A DNA stretch of 64,000 bases, from assembly GCF_036010665.1 (NCBI RefSeq), contig NZ_CP108581.1:1987501-2051500 (forward strand). Reading direction: 5' to 3'. Position 1 is the stretch's first letter; each line of letters begins with the position of its first letter. The notes beneath the pieces are model-generated. The model was not told the origin of the DNA. It made no database searches and saw only the letters and a program-made list of their open reading frames with translations. Of the stretch, positions 1 to 8,542 are shown one piece after another. The position numbers and the translations under genes are program-made. This DNA comes from Microbispora sp. NBC_01189. GTDB lineage: Bacteria; Actinomycetota; Actinomycetes; Streptosporangiales; Streptosporangiaceae.

Positions 1-1
1 G

Positions 2-673
2 CTGTATGTCCTGTTCACCGAGGGCTATTCGGCCAGCGGCGGGCAGAGCCTGACCCGGCCGGGGCCGGCCGCCGAGGCCATCCGGCTGGCGCGGGTGCTG
101 GACGGCCTCATGCCGGACGAGCCCGAGGTGCGCGGCCTGCTGGCGCTCATGCTGCTGCAGGACTCGCGGCGCGCGGCCCGGACCGACGACGCGGGCGACA
201 TCGTCACATTGGAGTTCCAGAACCGCGCGAAGTGGGATCACGATCAGATCGAGGAGGGGCTGCGACTCCTGGACGACGCGCTGGCGCGCCGCCGGCCCGG
301 CCCGTACCAGGTGCAGGCGGCCATCGCCGCCTGTCACGCCACCGCCCTCGACCCGGCGGACACCGACTGGCTTCAGATCGCCGGGTTGTACGACCGGCTG
401 GCCCGGCTGGTGCCGTCTCCGGTGGTCGAACTGAACCGGGCAGTGGCGGTGGCGATGGCGGATGGCCCGCTCGCGGGCCTGCGCCTGGTCGAGAAGCTGC
501 GGGCGGACGGGGCGCTGGACGGGCATCACCTGCTCGCGGCGACCCGGGCCGACCTGCTGCGCCGCCTTGGCCGCCGGGCCGATGCGGCTCAGGCGTACCG
601 GGAAGCCCTGGCGCTCGCGCCCACCGACGCCGAGCGCCGCTACCTCACCCTCCGCCTTGCCGAGACCTCGTGA
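2..673 (+). CDS. ECF sigma factor, C-terminal part (ECF42-like), truncated by window edge
   Basis: The reading frame is already open at base 2, so the sigma-2 and sigma-4 regions lie outside the window and only the last 223 residues are seen. They form the long helical, TPR-like C-terminal extension typical of SigJ/ECF42-type extracytoplasmic sigma factors of about 400 residues. Recognisable stretches are LLALMLLQDSRRAAR, YQVQAAIAACHA and ELNRAVAVAMADGPLAGL. In that family the extension is needed for sigma activity, and the gene is usually paired with a small YCII/DGPF-domain gene, which would lie upstream, out of view. The last 29 bases overlap the 3' end of the DUF6247 gene on the opposite strand. 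Confidence 0.85.
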   Translation: MYVLFTEGYSASGGQSLTRPGPAAEAIRLARVLDGLMPDEPEVRGLLALMLLQDSRRAARTDDAGDIVTLEFQNRAKWDHDQIEEGLRLLDDALARRRPGPYQVQAAIAACHATALDPADTDWLQIAGLYDRLARLVPSPVVELNRAVAVAMADGPLAGLRLVEKLRADGALDGHHLLAATRADLLRRLGRRADAAQAYREALALAPTDAERRYLTLRLAETS

Positions 674-938
674 CCGCCGAGGTCGCGGCCGCACAGCTCA
701 CCCATGGGGTGTAGCGGGCGAACATCTCCGTTCGCTGCTGGAGCGCGTCCTGGACGGCTTCCTCGTAACCGGGGCGAGCGTAAGCGATCGCCCGCAGTCG
801 CCACTGACGCAGCAGCGTCTGCACTTGCTTGAAACGAGCCAAGTCGTGGGCGGCGTCCAACGCGTCCTCGTACTCCGCCCGGAACAGAGCACGATGTGCT
901 GGTGGGAGTGCCTCGGCGATCGCGGCCGGGGCCCTCAC
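645..938 (-). CDS. DUF6247 family small protein
   Basis: A 97-residue protein matching the actinobacterial DUF6247 pattern: an N-terminal AIAEALPPAHRALF segment, a central AEYEDALDAAHDL helix, then QVQTLLRQWRLRAIAYARPGY. Function is unknown. Members are often found beside small genes that resemble toxin-antitoxin partners, but no partner is visible here. The GTG start at 938 overlaps the TGA of the upstream wecG-like gene (GTGA), which fixes the start and implies translational coupling as the last gene of the sulfotransferase/glycosyltransferase operon. The final 15 or so residues look like non-family tail and are encoded antisense to the sigma-factor 3' end. Confidence 0.7.
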   Translation of the reverse strand: MRAPAAIAEALPPAHRALFRAEYEDALDAAHDLARFKQVQTLLRQWRLRAIAYARPGYEEAVQDALQQRTEMFARYTPWVSCAAATSAVTRSRQGGG

Positions 939-1804
939 CGTTTCGGGGAGCGAGCGGGGAGGGCGCGGTGGAGGAGGGCGCGGGTGAGGAGGCGGAGGGC
1001 GAAGGGGAGATCGTCGACGAGGTAGCGGCGGGCGAGCCGGTGGGGCTCGCCGATCAGGCGGAACAGCCATTCGAGCCCGTGGTCGCCCATCCAGCCGGGG
1101 GCGCGGCGCACCGACCCGGCGGCGAAGGCGATGGCCGCGCCGCAGCCGACGAACCACGTGCCCGGCAGGTCGGGCCGGAGCCGCTCGATGAGCCGGTCCT
1201 GCCGGGGGAACCCGAGACCCACGAAGACCAGGGACGGCCGCGCGGCGACGAGTCGCCCCCGCATCTCCGCCAGCGCCGCAGAGCTGGTCTCGAACCCGTA
1301 CGGCGGAGCGTGGACGCCCGCCACGACCAGGCCCGGATGCCGCCCGCACAGCGCGTCACGCGCCGCCTCGGCGACGCCCGGCGGCCCCCCGATCAGGTAG
1401 ACGGGCAGGCCGCGCGCCGCGGCGGCCCCGGTCAGCGACCAGATCAGGTCGGCTCCCGTCACCCGCTCCGGCAGCGGAGTCCCGAGCAGCCGCGAGGCCC
1501 AGACCAGGGGCATGCCGTCGGCCACGGCGAGCTCGGCCGCGTCGATCAGCGTACGCAGGGAGGGGTCGCGGGCGGCGGCCCGGCAGATGTCGACGTTCGG
1601 GGTGACCAGGTGGCCGCCCTCGCCGCGCTCCAGCGCGGCCATGATGTGGGCCACCACCTGCGCCTCGGTGAACGGGTCGAGCAGCACCCCGCCCACCCCG
1701 ACCCTGTCCGTCCCGGGCCCGCCCACCTCGTTCCCGGCCCAGCCGGGCCGGGCCGCGAACGCCGGGTCCAGAGCGGCCGTGGGGGTCGATGCGGGATCGG
1801 TCAT
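935..1804 (-). CDS. WecB/TagA/CpsF-family glycosyltransferase (GT26)
   Basis: A 289-residue glycosyltransferase of the WecG/TagA family. These enzymes add the second sugar (ManNAc, ManNAcA or glucose) to an undecaprenyl-diphosphate-linked sugar at the inner face of the membrane. Family signatures are present in order: GGHLVTPNVD near residue 57, the ADGMPLVWASRLLG block carrying the expected catalytic Asp, ERVTGADLIW, a YLIGG segment, and VGLGFPRQD. The ATG at 1804 overlaps the stop of the preceding GT2 gene (TGATG), so the start is firm. With the sugar phosphotransferase at 6772-7518 it would make the second step of a lipid-linked glycan. The donor sugar cannot be read from sequence. Confidence 0.88.
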   Translation of the reverse strand: MTDPASTPTAALDPAFAARPGWAGNEVGGPGTDRVGVGGVLLDPFTEAQVVAHIMAALERGEGGHLVTPNVDICRAAARDPSLRTLIDAAELAVADGMPLVWASRLLGTPLPERVTGADLIWSLTGAAAARGLPVYLIGGPPGVAEAARDALCGRHPGLVVAGVHAPPYGFETSSAALAEMRGRLVAARPSLVFVGLGFPRQDRLIERLRPDLPGTWFVGCGAAIAFAAGSVRRAPGWMGDHGLEWLFRLIGEPHRLARRYLVDDLPFALRLLTRALLHRALPARSPKR

Positions 1805-2724
1805 CAGATGCCGTGGCCGCGCAGGTGGAGGGCGTGCATTACGGCGCGCGGGGTGAGCAGGCCGCCGGCCACCGCCAGCGCCACCGCGGCGCGCGGCTCG
1901 CCCGGCCGGGCGGAGAAGGCCCGCAGCGACCACCGGGCGGCCTCGCGGCGCCTTCCGAGAGCGGCGTGGCAGAAGGCGAGCTGCCCGTAGACGCGGGCCG
2001 CGCCGCGGGGTTCGACGGCCAGGCCCGGATGCCGGGCGAGCATCCACTCCAGCCCCGCGATCCGGTCGGCCCACCGCACCGCGTAGTGCGACGACCCCCA
2101 GCGGACCCGTACGAGCGGGTGGTCGACGTGGACGATCGGGTGCCGCCGGGCGGCCCGCAGCGCGAGGTCCCAGTCCTCGTTCTGGCCGCCGGGGGCGCTC
2201 TCGTCCACCCACGTGGAACCACGCCGGAACAGGTACGTCGAGGAGTGGACCATCATCATCCGCGAGCGGGTGAGGTGGTGGTGGGCGACCCGGTCGGTGC
2301 CGGCCAGCCGCGGCACGCGGCGCGTGCCGTACTCGACCTCGACCGCGCAGCTCGCGAAGGCCGCCGCGGGCTCCTCCGCGAGCGCGGCCACCTGGGCGGC
2401 CAGCTTGCCCGGCAGCCAGAGGTCGTCGTCGTCGCAGAAGGCGACGAGATCGGTCTCCAGCACGGCGATCCCGGTGTTCCTGGCGCCCGGCAGCCCGGGG
2501 GTGCGCCGGTTGCCCAGCACCCGGACGCCGCGCGGGCCTCCGCTTCCGGGCAGGGCCACACCGGCGACCTGTCCGGCCACCCGGGGAGCCGGGACGCCGT
2601 CGGCCACGACCAGCACGCGCACCTCGCCGCCGTACTCCTGGCCGAGCACCCCGGTCAGCGCGGCCCGGAGCGGGCCGGGCCGGTCGCCCCTGGTGGGGAT
2701 GACGACCCCGACCGACGGCCTCAC
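1804..2724 (-). CDS. glycosyltransferase family 2
   Basis: A 306-residue GT-A fold glycosyltransferase. The N-terminus SVGVVIPTRGDR is the classic GT2 opening, the metal-binding acidic run is CDDDDLW near residue 110, and GGQNEDWDLALRAARR carries the ED motif expected of the catalytic base region. A helical C-terminal part of about 80 residues follows, as in the polysaccharide-assembly members. I chose GTG 2724 because it forms a GTGA overlap with the sulfotransferase stop. A longer frame reaches 2793 but would overlap the sulfotransferase by 70 bases. No membrane segment is seen, so it is probably cytosolic or peripheral. Confidence 0.85.
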   Translation of the reverse strand: MRPSVGVVIPTRGDRPGPLRAALTGVLGQEYGGEVRVLVVADGVPAPRVAGQVAGVALPGSGGPRGVRVLGNRRTPGLPGARNTGIAVLETDLVAFCDDDDLWLPGKLAAQVAALAEEPAAAFASCAVEVEYGTRRVPRLAGTDRVAHHHLTRSRMMMVHSSTYLFRRGSTWVDESAPGGQNEDWDLALRAARRHPIVHVDHPLVRVRWGSSHYAVRWADRIAGLEWMLARHPGLAVEPRGAARVYGQLAFCHAALGRRREAARWSLRAFSARPGEPRAAVALAVAGGLLTPRAVMHALHLRGHGI

Positions 2725-3635
2725 CGCCCGGCTCCCGCGAGGCGGTAGCCGTACCAGAGGAGCAGCGGAAGGGTGAGCGCGGTGACCAGCCACCGCTGCG
2801 CACGCGGCAGGGGCGCGGTGCGGTCGCGCAGCTCGACCGGGCCGACGGAGAAGCGCATCGGATTGCCGGAGACGGTGTGGGCGACGCCGAGGCGCGCGTG
2901 GTGGCCGTCCAGGAAGTCGAGCCCGCCGGTGGGCAGCCCAAGCCGCATGGCGAGGCGGGTGACGGTGCCGCGCGGGTCGCGCAGCAGGTCCTCGTGCCGG
3001 ACCCGGACGACCCGCACGCCCCGGCGGCGCAGGATCTCGAAGGCGAGGTTCTGGGCCAGCCAGTGGACGGCGGTCCTGGCGGGCGTCCAGCGGGTCATCG
3101 GCCGCCCGTTCTCCGGCCTGCGCACCCTGCGGCGCCAGGACGCGGCCACCGCCCTCGGGTCGCGCACCACATGGACGACCCGCAGTTTCATGATCGCGGC
3201 CAGGCAGTACGCCAGGGAGGCGTGCTTGCTGGAGTCGACGACGGCCCGGGCGTCGGCCACCTCGGCCGCCGCCGCGTAGATGCGGGAGTACGACCGGACG
3301 TATTCGGCCAGTTCGGCCTCACGGCTCGGGAGCCCGAGAGCGAGGACGGGCAGCCGGCGGGTGCGGTCGACCCGCATGCGCAGGCCCGGGAGCCACCCCG
3401 CCTGGCTCTGCCGCCACTGCCCGAACGCGTGCTCGCCCACCTTCGTCCAGAACGGGCACCGGGAGAACGGCTGCCCGCAGCCGCAGGGCTCGTCGGCCCG
3501 CACCCCGCGCTCCCACAGATGGACCACCTCGCCGAGCGGCGCCACCCCCGGCAGTTCGCCGAGCAGGCGCTCGATCAGGGTGCTTCCGCTGCGTCCCAGG
3601 CCGCCCACGAAGATCACCCGCTGAGCGTCGGCCAC
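2721..3635 (-). CDS. PAPS-dependent sulfotransferase family protein
   Basis: A 304-residue sulfotransferase. The 5'-phosphosulfate-binding loop is GRSGSTLIERLL at about residue 13, and the 3'-phosphate-binding region is VVDSSKHA followed by HVVRDPRAVAASWRRR, as in bacterial carbohydrate sulfotransferases that use PAPS. Length is normal for the family. A short C-terminal hydrophobic stretch (WLVTALTLPLLLWYG) could anchor it to the membrane. The GTG start at 3635 has GGAGGA five bases upstream. It leads a GTGA/TGATG-coupled operon with two glycosyltransferases, immediately after cysD-cysN, which supports a glycan as acceptor rather than a small molecule. The acceptor is unknown. Confidence 0.85.
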   Translation of the reverse strand: MADAQRVIFVGGLGRSGSTLIERLLGELPGVAPLGEVVHLWERGVRADEPCGCGQPFSRCPFWTKVGEHAFGQWRQSQAGWLPGLRMRVDRTRRLPVLALGLPSREAELAEYVRSYSRIYAAAAEVADARAVVDSSKHASLAYCLAAIMKLRVVHVVRDPRAVAASWRRRVRRPENGRPMTRWTPARTAVHWLAQNLAFEILRRRGVRVVRVRHEDLLRDPRGTVTRLAMRLGLPTGGLDFLDGHHARLGVAHTVSGNPMRFSVGPVELRDRTAPLPRAQRWLVTALTLPLLLWYGYRLAGAGR

Positions 3636-3748
3636 GTGTCCTCCACGAAACGGATGCGAAACGTGACGACCCTAGCGCGCAGAGTAATCCACCGACTGGC
3701 GATCCCCAAAGGATCTACCGGAGGGCGGGGTGGCTCCTTGCCTACGAG

Positions 3749-3783
3749 AACGGCCCCCGGCGCGCAAGCGCTCGGGGGCCGTT
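3749..3783 (-). terminator. Rho-independent-type terminator after cysN
   Basis: An 11-bp perfect stem (AACGGCCCCCG pairing with CGGGGGCCGTT) around a 13-base loop lies 10 bases after the cysN stop. The following bases on the minus strand are CTCGTAGG, so there is no long U-tract. It separates the cys operon from the sulfotransferase operon. Confidence 0.7.
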
Positions 3784-3793
3784 GAGCAGGAAA

Positions 3794-5056
3794 TCAGTGC
3801 GCGTCGACGATCATTCCGGCGCCGACGGTGCCGTTGGTGGCCTCGTCGATCAGGATGAAGCCGCCGGTGAGGCGGTTGCGGGCGTAATCGTCCACGAACA
3901 GCGGCTGGGTCGTCCGCAGCGACACCCGGCCGATCTCGTTCAGGCCGAGGCCGGTGGCCGACTCGTCCCGGTGCAGGGTGTTGACGTCGAGCCGGTAGTG
4001 CAGGTCGCGCACCAGCGCCCGGGCCGTACGGGTGGTGTGCTTGATGATCAGCTTCGACCTGGGCTGGAGCTTCACGCCGTCGGCCATCCAGCTGACCATC
4101 GCGTCGATCTCCTGGGCGGCCTGCGGCTGGTTGTTCGGCCGGCAGATCATGTCGCCGCGGGAGATGTCGATGTCGTCGGCCAGCCGCAGCGTGACCGACA
4201 TGGGCGGGAACGCCTCCTCCACCGGCCCGTCGAAGGTGTCGATCGCGGCGATGGTGGTGGTCAGGCCCGAGGGCAGGTGGAGCACCTCGTCACCCGGCTT
4301 GAGCACGCCGCCCGCGACCTGCCCGGCGTACCCCCGGTAGTCGTGCAGCTCCTGGCTGGTCGCGCTGTGCGGGCGGATGACGTACTGCACCGGGAAGCGC
4401 ACGTCGACCAGGTTGCGGTCGGAGGCGATGTGCACGTGCTCCAGGTGGTGCAGCAGCGAGGAGCCCTCGTACCACGGCATGTTCTCGGAGCGGGAGACGA
4501 CGTTGTCGCCGTGCAGCGCCGAGATCGGGATGAAGGTGAGGTCGCTCGCGTTCAGCTTGCTGGCGAACGCGGTGAACTCCTCGCGGATCTCGTCGAAGCG
4601 GGCCTCGGAGTAGTCGACGAGGTCCATCTTGTTGACCGCCAGGACCAGGTGCGGCACCCGCAGCAGCGTCGTCAGGAAGGCGTGCCGCCGCGACTGCTCC
4701 AGCACGCCCTTGCGCGCGTCGATGAGGATGATCGCCAGGTCGGCGGTGGAGGCGCCGGTGACCATGTTCCGGGTGTACTGGATGTGCCCCGGGGTGTCGG
4801 CGATGATGAACTTCCGCTTGGGCGTGGCGAAGTAGCGGTAGGCCACGTCGATCGTGATGCCCTGCTCGCGCTCGGCCCGCAGGCCGTCGGTCAGCAGCGA
4901 CAGGTCGGTGTATTCAGTGCCCCGGTCGCGGGAGGTCCGCTCGACCGCCTCCAGCTGGTCCTCGAAGATCGCCTTGGAGTCGAACAGCAGCCGCCCGATC
5001 AGCGTGGACTTGCCGTCGTCGACGCTGCCCGCCGTCGCGAAACGAAGGATGTCCAT
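3794..5056 (-). CDS. cysN: sulfate adenylyltransferase subunit 1 (GTPase)
   Basis: A 420-residue CysN, the GTPase subunit that with CysD makes adenosine 5'-phosphosulfate from ATP and sulfate. GTPase motifs are clear: G1 GSVDDGKST at residue 10, DTPGH (G3) near 91 and NKMDLVD (G4) near 146, followed by the EF-Tu-like beta-barrel domains. Unlike the 600-residue CysNC of mycobacteria there is no fused APS kinase, and no cysC is found in the window. Start ATG 5056 overlaps the cysD stop (TGATG). Product use could be assimilation or PAPS for the neighbouring sulfotransferase; the operon context favours the second. Confidence 0.95.
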   Translation of the reverse strand: MDILRFATAGSVDDGKSTLIGRLLFDSKAIFEDQLEAVERTSRDRGTEYTDLSLLTDGLRAEREQGITIDVAYRYFATPKRKFIIADTPGHIQYTRNMVTGASTADLAIILIDARKGVLEQSRRHAFLTTLLRVPHLVLAVNKMDLVDYSEARFDEIREEFTAFASKLNASDLTFIPISALHGDNVVSRSENMPWYEGSSLLHHLEHVHIASDRNLVDVRFPVQYVIRPHSATSQELHDYRGYAGQVAGGVLKPGDEVLHLPSGLTTTIAAIDTFDGPVEEAFPPMSVTLRLADDIDISRGDMICRPNNQPQAAQEIDAMVSWMADGVKLQPRSKLIIKHTTRTARALVRDLHYRLDVNTLHRDESATGLGLNEIGRVSLRTTQPLFVDDYARNRLTGGFILIDEATNGTVGAGMIVDAH

Positions 5057-5970
5057 CAGAAGTAGCCTTCCTTCTTGCGATCTTCCATGGCGGCCTCGGA
5101 CGCCCGGTCGTCGGCGCGGGTCGCACCGCGCTCGGTGATCCGGGTGGCGGCGATCTCGTCGATGATCTGCTCGACGGTCGTGGCGGTGGAGGCGACCGCC
5201 CCGGTGCAGGTCATGTCGCCGACCGTGCGGTAGCGGACGACCGCGTCGAACACCGGCTCGTCGTCGCCCCGCTGGACGACCTCCGAGTCGGCCAGCAGCA
5301 TGCCGTCGCGCTCGAAGACCGCGCGGGAGTGGGCGAAGTAGATCGACGGGATCTCGATGCCCTCCCGCCGGATGTAGTGCCACACGTCCAGCTCGGTCCA
5401 GTTCGACAGCGGGAACACGCGGATGTGCTCACCGCGGCGGATCTTGGTGTTGTAGAGGTTCCACAGCTCGGGACGCTGGTTCTTCGGGTCCCACTGGCCG
5501 AAGTCGTCGCGGAAGGAGAACACCCGCTCCTTGGCCCGGGCCTTCTCCTCGTCGCGCCGGGCCCCGCCGAACACCGCGTCGAACTCGTGCTCCTCGATGG
5601 CGTCCAGCAGGGTCGTGGTCTGCAGCCGGTTGCGGGAGGCCCGCCGCCCGGTCTCCTCGGCCACCCGCCCGGCGTCGATCGACGCCTGGACCGAGGCGAC
5701 CACCAGCCGCGCGCCGAGCTCGCCGACGCGGCGGTCGCGGTAGTCGATCACCTCGGAGAAGTTGTGCCCGGTGTCGACGTGCATGAGGGGGAAGGGGATC
5801 GGCGCCGGCCAGAACGCCTTCTCCGCGACCCGCAGCATGACGATGGAGTCCTTGCCGCCGGAGAAGAGCAGACAGGGGCGCTCGAACTCGGCCGCGACCT
5901 CACGCATGATGTGGATCGCCTCGGCCTCGAGCACGTCGAGCTGCGACGTGGTGTAGTCACGCTGAAGCAT
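5056..5970 (-). CDS. cysD: sulfate adenylyltransferase subunit 2
   Basis: A 304-residue CysD of the ATP pyrophosphatase (PP-loop) superfamily, the catalytic half of heterodimeric ATP sulfurylase. The PP-loop SGGKDS is near residue 41, and the family stretches HVDTGHNFSEVIDYRD, FGGARRDEEKARAKER and RVFPLSNWTELDVW are intact, as is the C-terminal MEDRKKEGYF. ATG 5970 is preceded by AGGAAG six bases upstream; a longer frame to 6006 would run into cysQ. Ten bases separate it from cysQ, so sugar transferase, cysQ, cysD and cysN read as one operon. Confidence 0.95.
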   Translation of the reverse strand: MLQRDYTTSQLDVLEAEAIHIMREVAAEFERPCLLFSGGKDSIVMLRVAEKAFWPAPIPFPLMHVDTGHNFSEVIDYRDRRVGELGARLVVASVQASIDAGRVAEETGRRASRNRLQTTTLLDAIEEHEFDAVFGGARRDEEKARAKERVFSFRDDFGQWDPKNQRPELWNLYNTKIRRGEHIRVFPLSNWTELDVWHYIRREGIEIPSIYFAHSRAVFERDGMLLADSEVVQRGDDEPVFDAVVRYRTVGDMTCTGAVASTATTVEQIIDEIAATRITERGATRADDRASEAAMEDRKKEGYF

Positions 5971-5980
5971 TCGGCTTCCT

Positions 5981-6769
5981 TCAGGGAGTCTGGCGATGCA
6001 GGTCACGGATTCCGGCGAGCAACGTTGGCGCCAGATCCGGTAGGGAGACCAGGATATCCGGGAGTGACGGGTCCCCCTGGTTGTAGGTCAGGTTTGAGCC
6101 GTCGATCCTGCTCGCGTGGGCCCCTGCCGCGAGCGCCACCGCGACCGGCGCGGCCGAGTCCCACTCGTACTGGCCTCCCGCGTGGACGTACGCCTCGACC
6201 TCGCCCGTGAGCACGGCGGCGATCTTGGCGCCGGCCGAGCCGATCGGGACGAGCTCCGCGCCGAGGCGGGCGGCGAGGTCACGGACGAACTCCGGCGGCC
6301 GGGTGCGGCTCACCGCGATGCGGAACGGCTCGCGCACCTTCTCCGGCAGTTCCGGCGGAGCCGCAGTGGTGAGCGTGCGACCATGTGCCGATCCAGGCCA
6401 GGCCGGCAGCGCGACGGCGCCCGCCGTCAGCGAACCCCGCTCCCACAGCGCGACGTGGACGGCCCAGTCGGTGCGGCCCTCCTCGGAGAACTCGCGGGTG
6501 CCGTCGAGGGGGTCGACGATCCAGACGCGTCCGGCCGACAGCCGCCGGGGGTCCATCCGCTCCTCGCGGGTCGCCTCCTCCGACAGCACGGCGTCGTCCG
6601 GGCGGAGCCGGCGCAGGGCGTCCGTCAGGAACCGGTGCGAGGCCTGGTCACCGGCGTCCTTCAACGCCCGGCCGTCCTCGAAACCGAGGCGTGCCCGCAG
6701 CTCCAGAAGCCGCTCTCCCGCCTCCGACGCCAGCTCCCCCGCGAGGGAGTGGTCGTCCCGCATCGTCAT
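5981..6769 (-). CDS. cysQ: 3'(2'),5'-bisphosphate nucleotidase
   Basis: A 262-residue CysQ-type inositol-monophosphatase-fold enzyme that hydrolyses PAP, the inhibitory by-product of PAPS-using sulfotransferases, to AMP. Metal-binding motifs are visible: SEEATRE (first Glu), WIVDPLDGTREF (DPLDGT) and YEWDSAAPVAVA (WDSAAP). ATG 6769 begins two bases after the stop of the sugar transferase; a second ATG two codons in is possible. Placement between a glycan-initiating transferase and cysDN is unusual and points to sulfation chemistry in this operon. Confidence 0.92.
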   Translation of the reverse strand: MTMRDDHSLAGELASEAGERLLELRARLGFEDGRALKDAGDQASHRFLTDALRRLRPDDAVLSEEATREERMDPRRLSAGRVWIVDPLDGTREFSEEGRTDWAVHVALWERGSLTAGAVALPAWPGSAHGRTLTTAAPPELPEKVREPFRIAVSRTRPPEFVRDLAARLGAELVPIGSAGAKIAAVLTGEVEAYVHAGGQYEWDSAAPVAVALAAGAHASRIDGSNLTYNQGDPSLPDILVSLPDLAPTLLAGIRDLHRQTP

Positions 6770-6771
6770 CT

Positions 6772-7518
6772 TCAGTACGCTCCCGCCCCGCGTGCGACCG
6801 CGGCCCATGTCCTCCATAGGATCCGCAGATCCAGCCTGAGAGACCAGTTCTCGACATAACGCAGGTCCAACCGTACCGATTCCTCCCATGACAGGTCAGA
6901 TCGGCCACTGACCTGCCACGGTCCGGTCATCCCCGGCCGCAGCGCGGGCCTCCCCCGGACGTCGTCGCCGTACCGCGCGGCCTCCTCCGGGAGGGGCGGG
7001 CGCGGCCCGACAAGCGACATGTCGCCGCGCAGCACGTTGACGAGCTGCGGCAGCTCGTCGATCGAGTATCGCCGCAGCAGGGCGCCGAGCGGGGTGACGC
7101 GGGGGTCCCTGCGGACCCGGAACAGCGCGCCGCGAGCGTCGCCGGTCAGCTCGACCTTGCGGGCCTCGGCGTGGCGGTGGGTCGTGCGGAACCTCAGGAT
7201 CGTGAACTCGGCGCCGTCCCGGCCCACCCGCCGCTGCCGCGACAGGGCCGGGCCCGGCCCGCTCGCCCGTACGGCCACGGCGACCGCGGCCAGCAGCGGG
7301 GCCAGCACCACCAGCGCCGCGGCGGCCACCAGCCGGTCGAAGACGGCCTTGACCAGCCGCCGCCGGCCGGAGAGCCCCGGACGCCCGGCGTGCGGCGGCG
7401 GCGGCGGCTGGGGCGGCGGTGGCTCCGTGCGGCCCGCACCCGCCGCCCGGAGCCGGCGCAGCCCGCGCCGCACGCCCAGGACGATCACCCGGGCGACCGG
7501 CAGCGCGCCACTCGCCAT
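6772..7518 (-). CDS. undecaprenyl-phosphate sugar phosphotransferase, short form
   Basis: A bacterial sugar transferase that moves a hexose-1-phosphate onto undecaprenyl phosphate to start a surface polysaccharide. The C-terminal catalytic domain is complete: FDRLVAAAALVVLAPLL (the single re-entrant hydrophobic segment), RVGRDGAEFTILRFRT, YSIDELPQLVNVLRGDMSLVGPRPP with the Asp-Glu pair, and RPGMTGPWQVSGRSDL. The usual four to five N-terminal membrane helices are absent, so it resembles minimal PglC-like enzymes. A poly-Pro run (PPPPQPPPPP) precedes the domain. ATG 7518 gives 248 residues; the frame stays open to a GTG at 7782, but that extension is repeat-derived. It heads the cysQ-cysD-cysN operon. 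Confidence 0.82.
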   Translation of the reverse strand: MASGALPVARVIVLGVRRGLRRLRAAGAGRTEPPPPQPPPPPHAGRPGLSGRRRLVKAVFDRLVAAAALVVLAPLLAAVAVAVRASGPGPALSRQRRVGRDGAEFTILRFRTTHRHAEARKVELTGDARGALFRVRRDPRVTPLGALLRRYSIDELPQLVNVLRGDMSLVGPRPPLPEEAARYGDDVRGRPALRPGMTGPWQVSGRSDLSWEESVRLDLRYVENWSLRLDLRILWRTWAAVARGAGAY

Positions 7519-7678
7519 CACGAACGGAGTCACGTACCCAGTACCCTCGCCGGACCGGATCACGACGGTGGTGATCCCTGTGAGAGAGGTGCCCGAGATG
7601 TCGCAGACGGCGGCGAACCCGTGTCGCGCGGCCCACTCCGGTGGTCGCGCGGCCGGACGGCGGGGCGCGCCCCGCGAC

Positions 7679-7741
7679 GCGCCGGCTCCGAGCAGGGACG
7701 CGCCGGCTCCGACCAGAGAGGCGCCGGCTCTGCCCAGGGAG
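7679..7741. repeat. three tandem 21-bp repeats in the 7519-7836 intergenic region
   Basis: Three near-identical 21-mers beginning GCGCCGGCTC start at 7679, 7700 and 7721. They lie in the 318-base space between the sugar transferase and the divergent exonuclease gene. The rest of that space shows no gene that I trust; it should hold both promoters. AGGGAG just before GTG 7837 is the exonuclease ribosome-binding site. Confidence 0.8.
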
Positions 7742-7836
7742 GCGCCACCGTCCAGCACTCTCACCCCTCGCGATTCGCCCACTACCGAACGTGATGGAAT
7801 GCTAGCGGCCGCACCCTGGCCCCTCAGGGAGAACTG

Positions 7837-8433
7837 GTGAAAGCCGAGACGTACATATCCGTCGACATCGAGGCGGACGGCCCCATCCCCGGCCCCTACT
7901 CCATGGTCAGCTTCGGCATGACCGTGGCGGGCCGCATGACGGGACGGCGCTTCGAGCGGACCGATCCGGAGGCCCGGACCTTCTACGCCGAACTGCGGCC
8001 GATCAGCGACGACTTCGTGCCGGAGGCGCTGGCGGTGAGCGGCCTCGACCGCGACACACTGCTGCGCGAGGGCCGCGATCCGGCGGAGGCGATGACGGCC
8101 GCGGCCGCCTGGATCGCGGAGGTCTGCGGCGCGGATCTGCCGGTGCTCGCGGCCTTCCCCCTGTCGTACGACTGGATGTGGATGTACTGGTACTTCCTGC
8201 GCTTCACCGGCGAGTCGCCGTTCGGCCACTCCCGGTGCGTCGACATCAAGACTCTGTACGCGGCGAAGGCCACGGTGCCGATCGCCTGGGCCACCAAGCG
8301 GCAGATGCCGCGCGAGGTGCGGTCGAGCCGGCAGCACACCCACAACGCGCTCGACGACGCCGTCGAGCAGGCCGAGCTGCTGCAGAACCTCATGGAGTGG
8401 CGTTCCCCCCACAGGAAACCGAAGGACAGTTGA
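7837..8433 (+). CDS. DEDDh-type 3'-5' exonuclease domain protein
   Basis: A 198-residue RNase T/DnaQ-superfamily exonuclease. ExoI is YISVDIEADGPIPG (Asp and Glu for the two metals). The ExoII region follows the central SYDWMWMYWYFLRF stretch, and ExoIII is HNALDDA, the H-x-A-x-x-D of the DEDDh class. Length suits a stand-alone nuclease rather than a polymerase epsilon subunit. The GTG start at 7837 has AGGGAG at good spacing. Substrate, DNA or RNA, cannot be told from sequence. It is divergent from the sugar transferase operon and followed by ugd. Confidence 0.8.
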   Translation: MKAETYISVDIEADGPIPGPYSMVSFGMTVAGRMTGRRFERTDPEARTFYAELRPISDDFVPEALAVSGLDRDTLLREGRDPAEAMTAAAAWIAEVCGADLPVLAAFPLSYDWMWMYWYFLRFTGESPFGHSRCVDIKTLYAAKATVPIAWATKRQMPREVRSSRQHTHNALDDAVEQAELLQNLMEWRSPHRKPKDS

Positions 8434-8470
8434 ACCAGACAGATCAGGCACCCCGCCGCCGGCTCGCCGG

Positions 8471-8524
8471 CACTCACCGCAACGCGAGCACTCACCGGAA
8501 CGCGGGCACTCACCGGAACGCCGA
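8471..8524. repeat. three tandem 18-bp repeats upstream of ugd
   Basis: Three copies of an 18-mer beginning CACTCACCG start at 8471, 8489 and 8507, with a partial fourth running up to the ATG of the UDP-glucose dehydrogenase gene at 8543. The repeats therefore sit in its 5' untranslated region. Confidence 0.8.
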
Positions 8525-8542
8525 CACTCGTTGGGAACTGAC

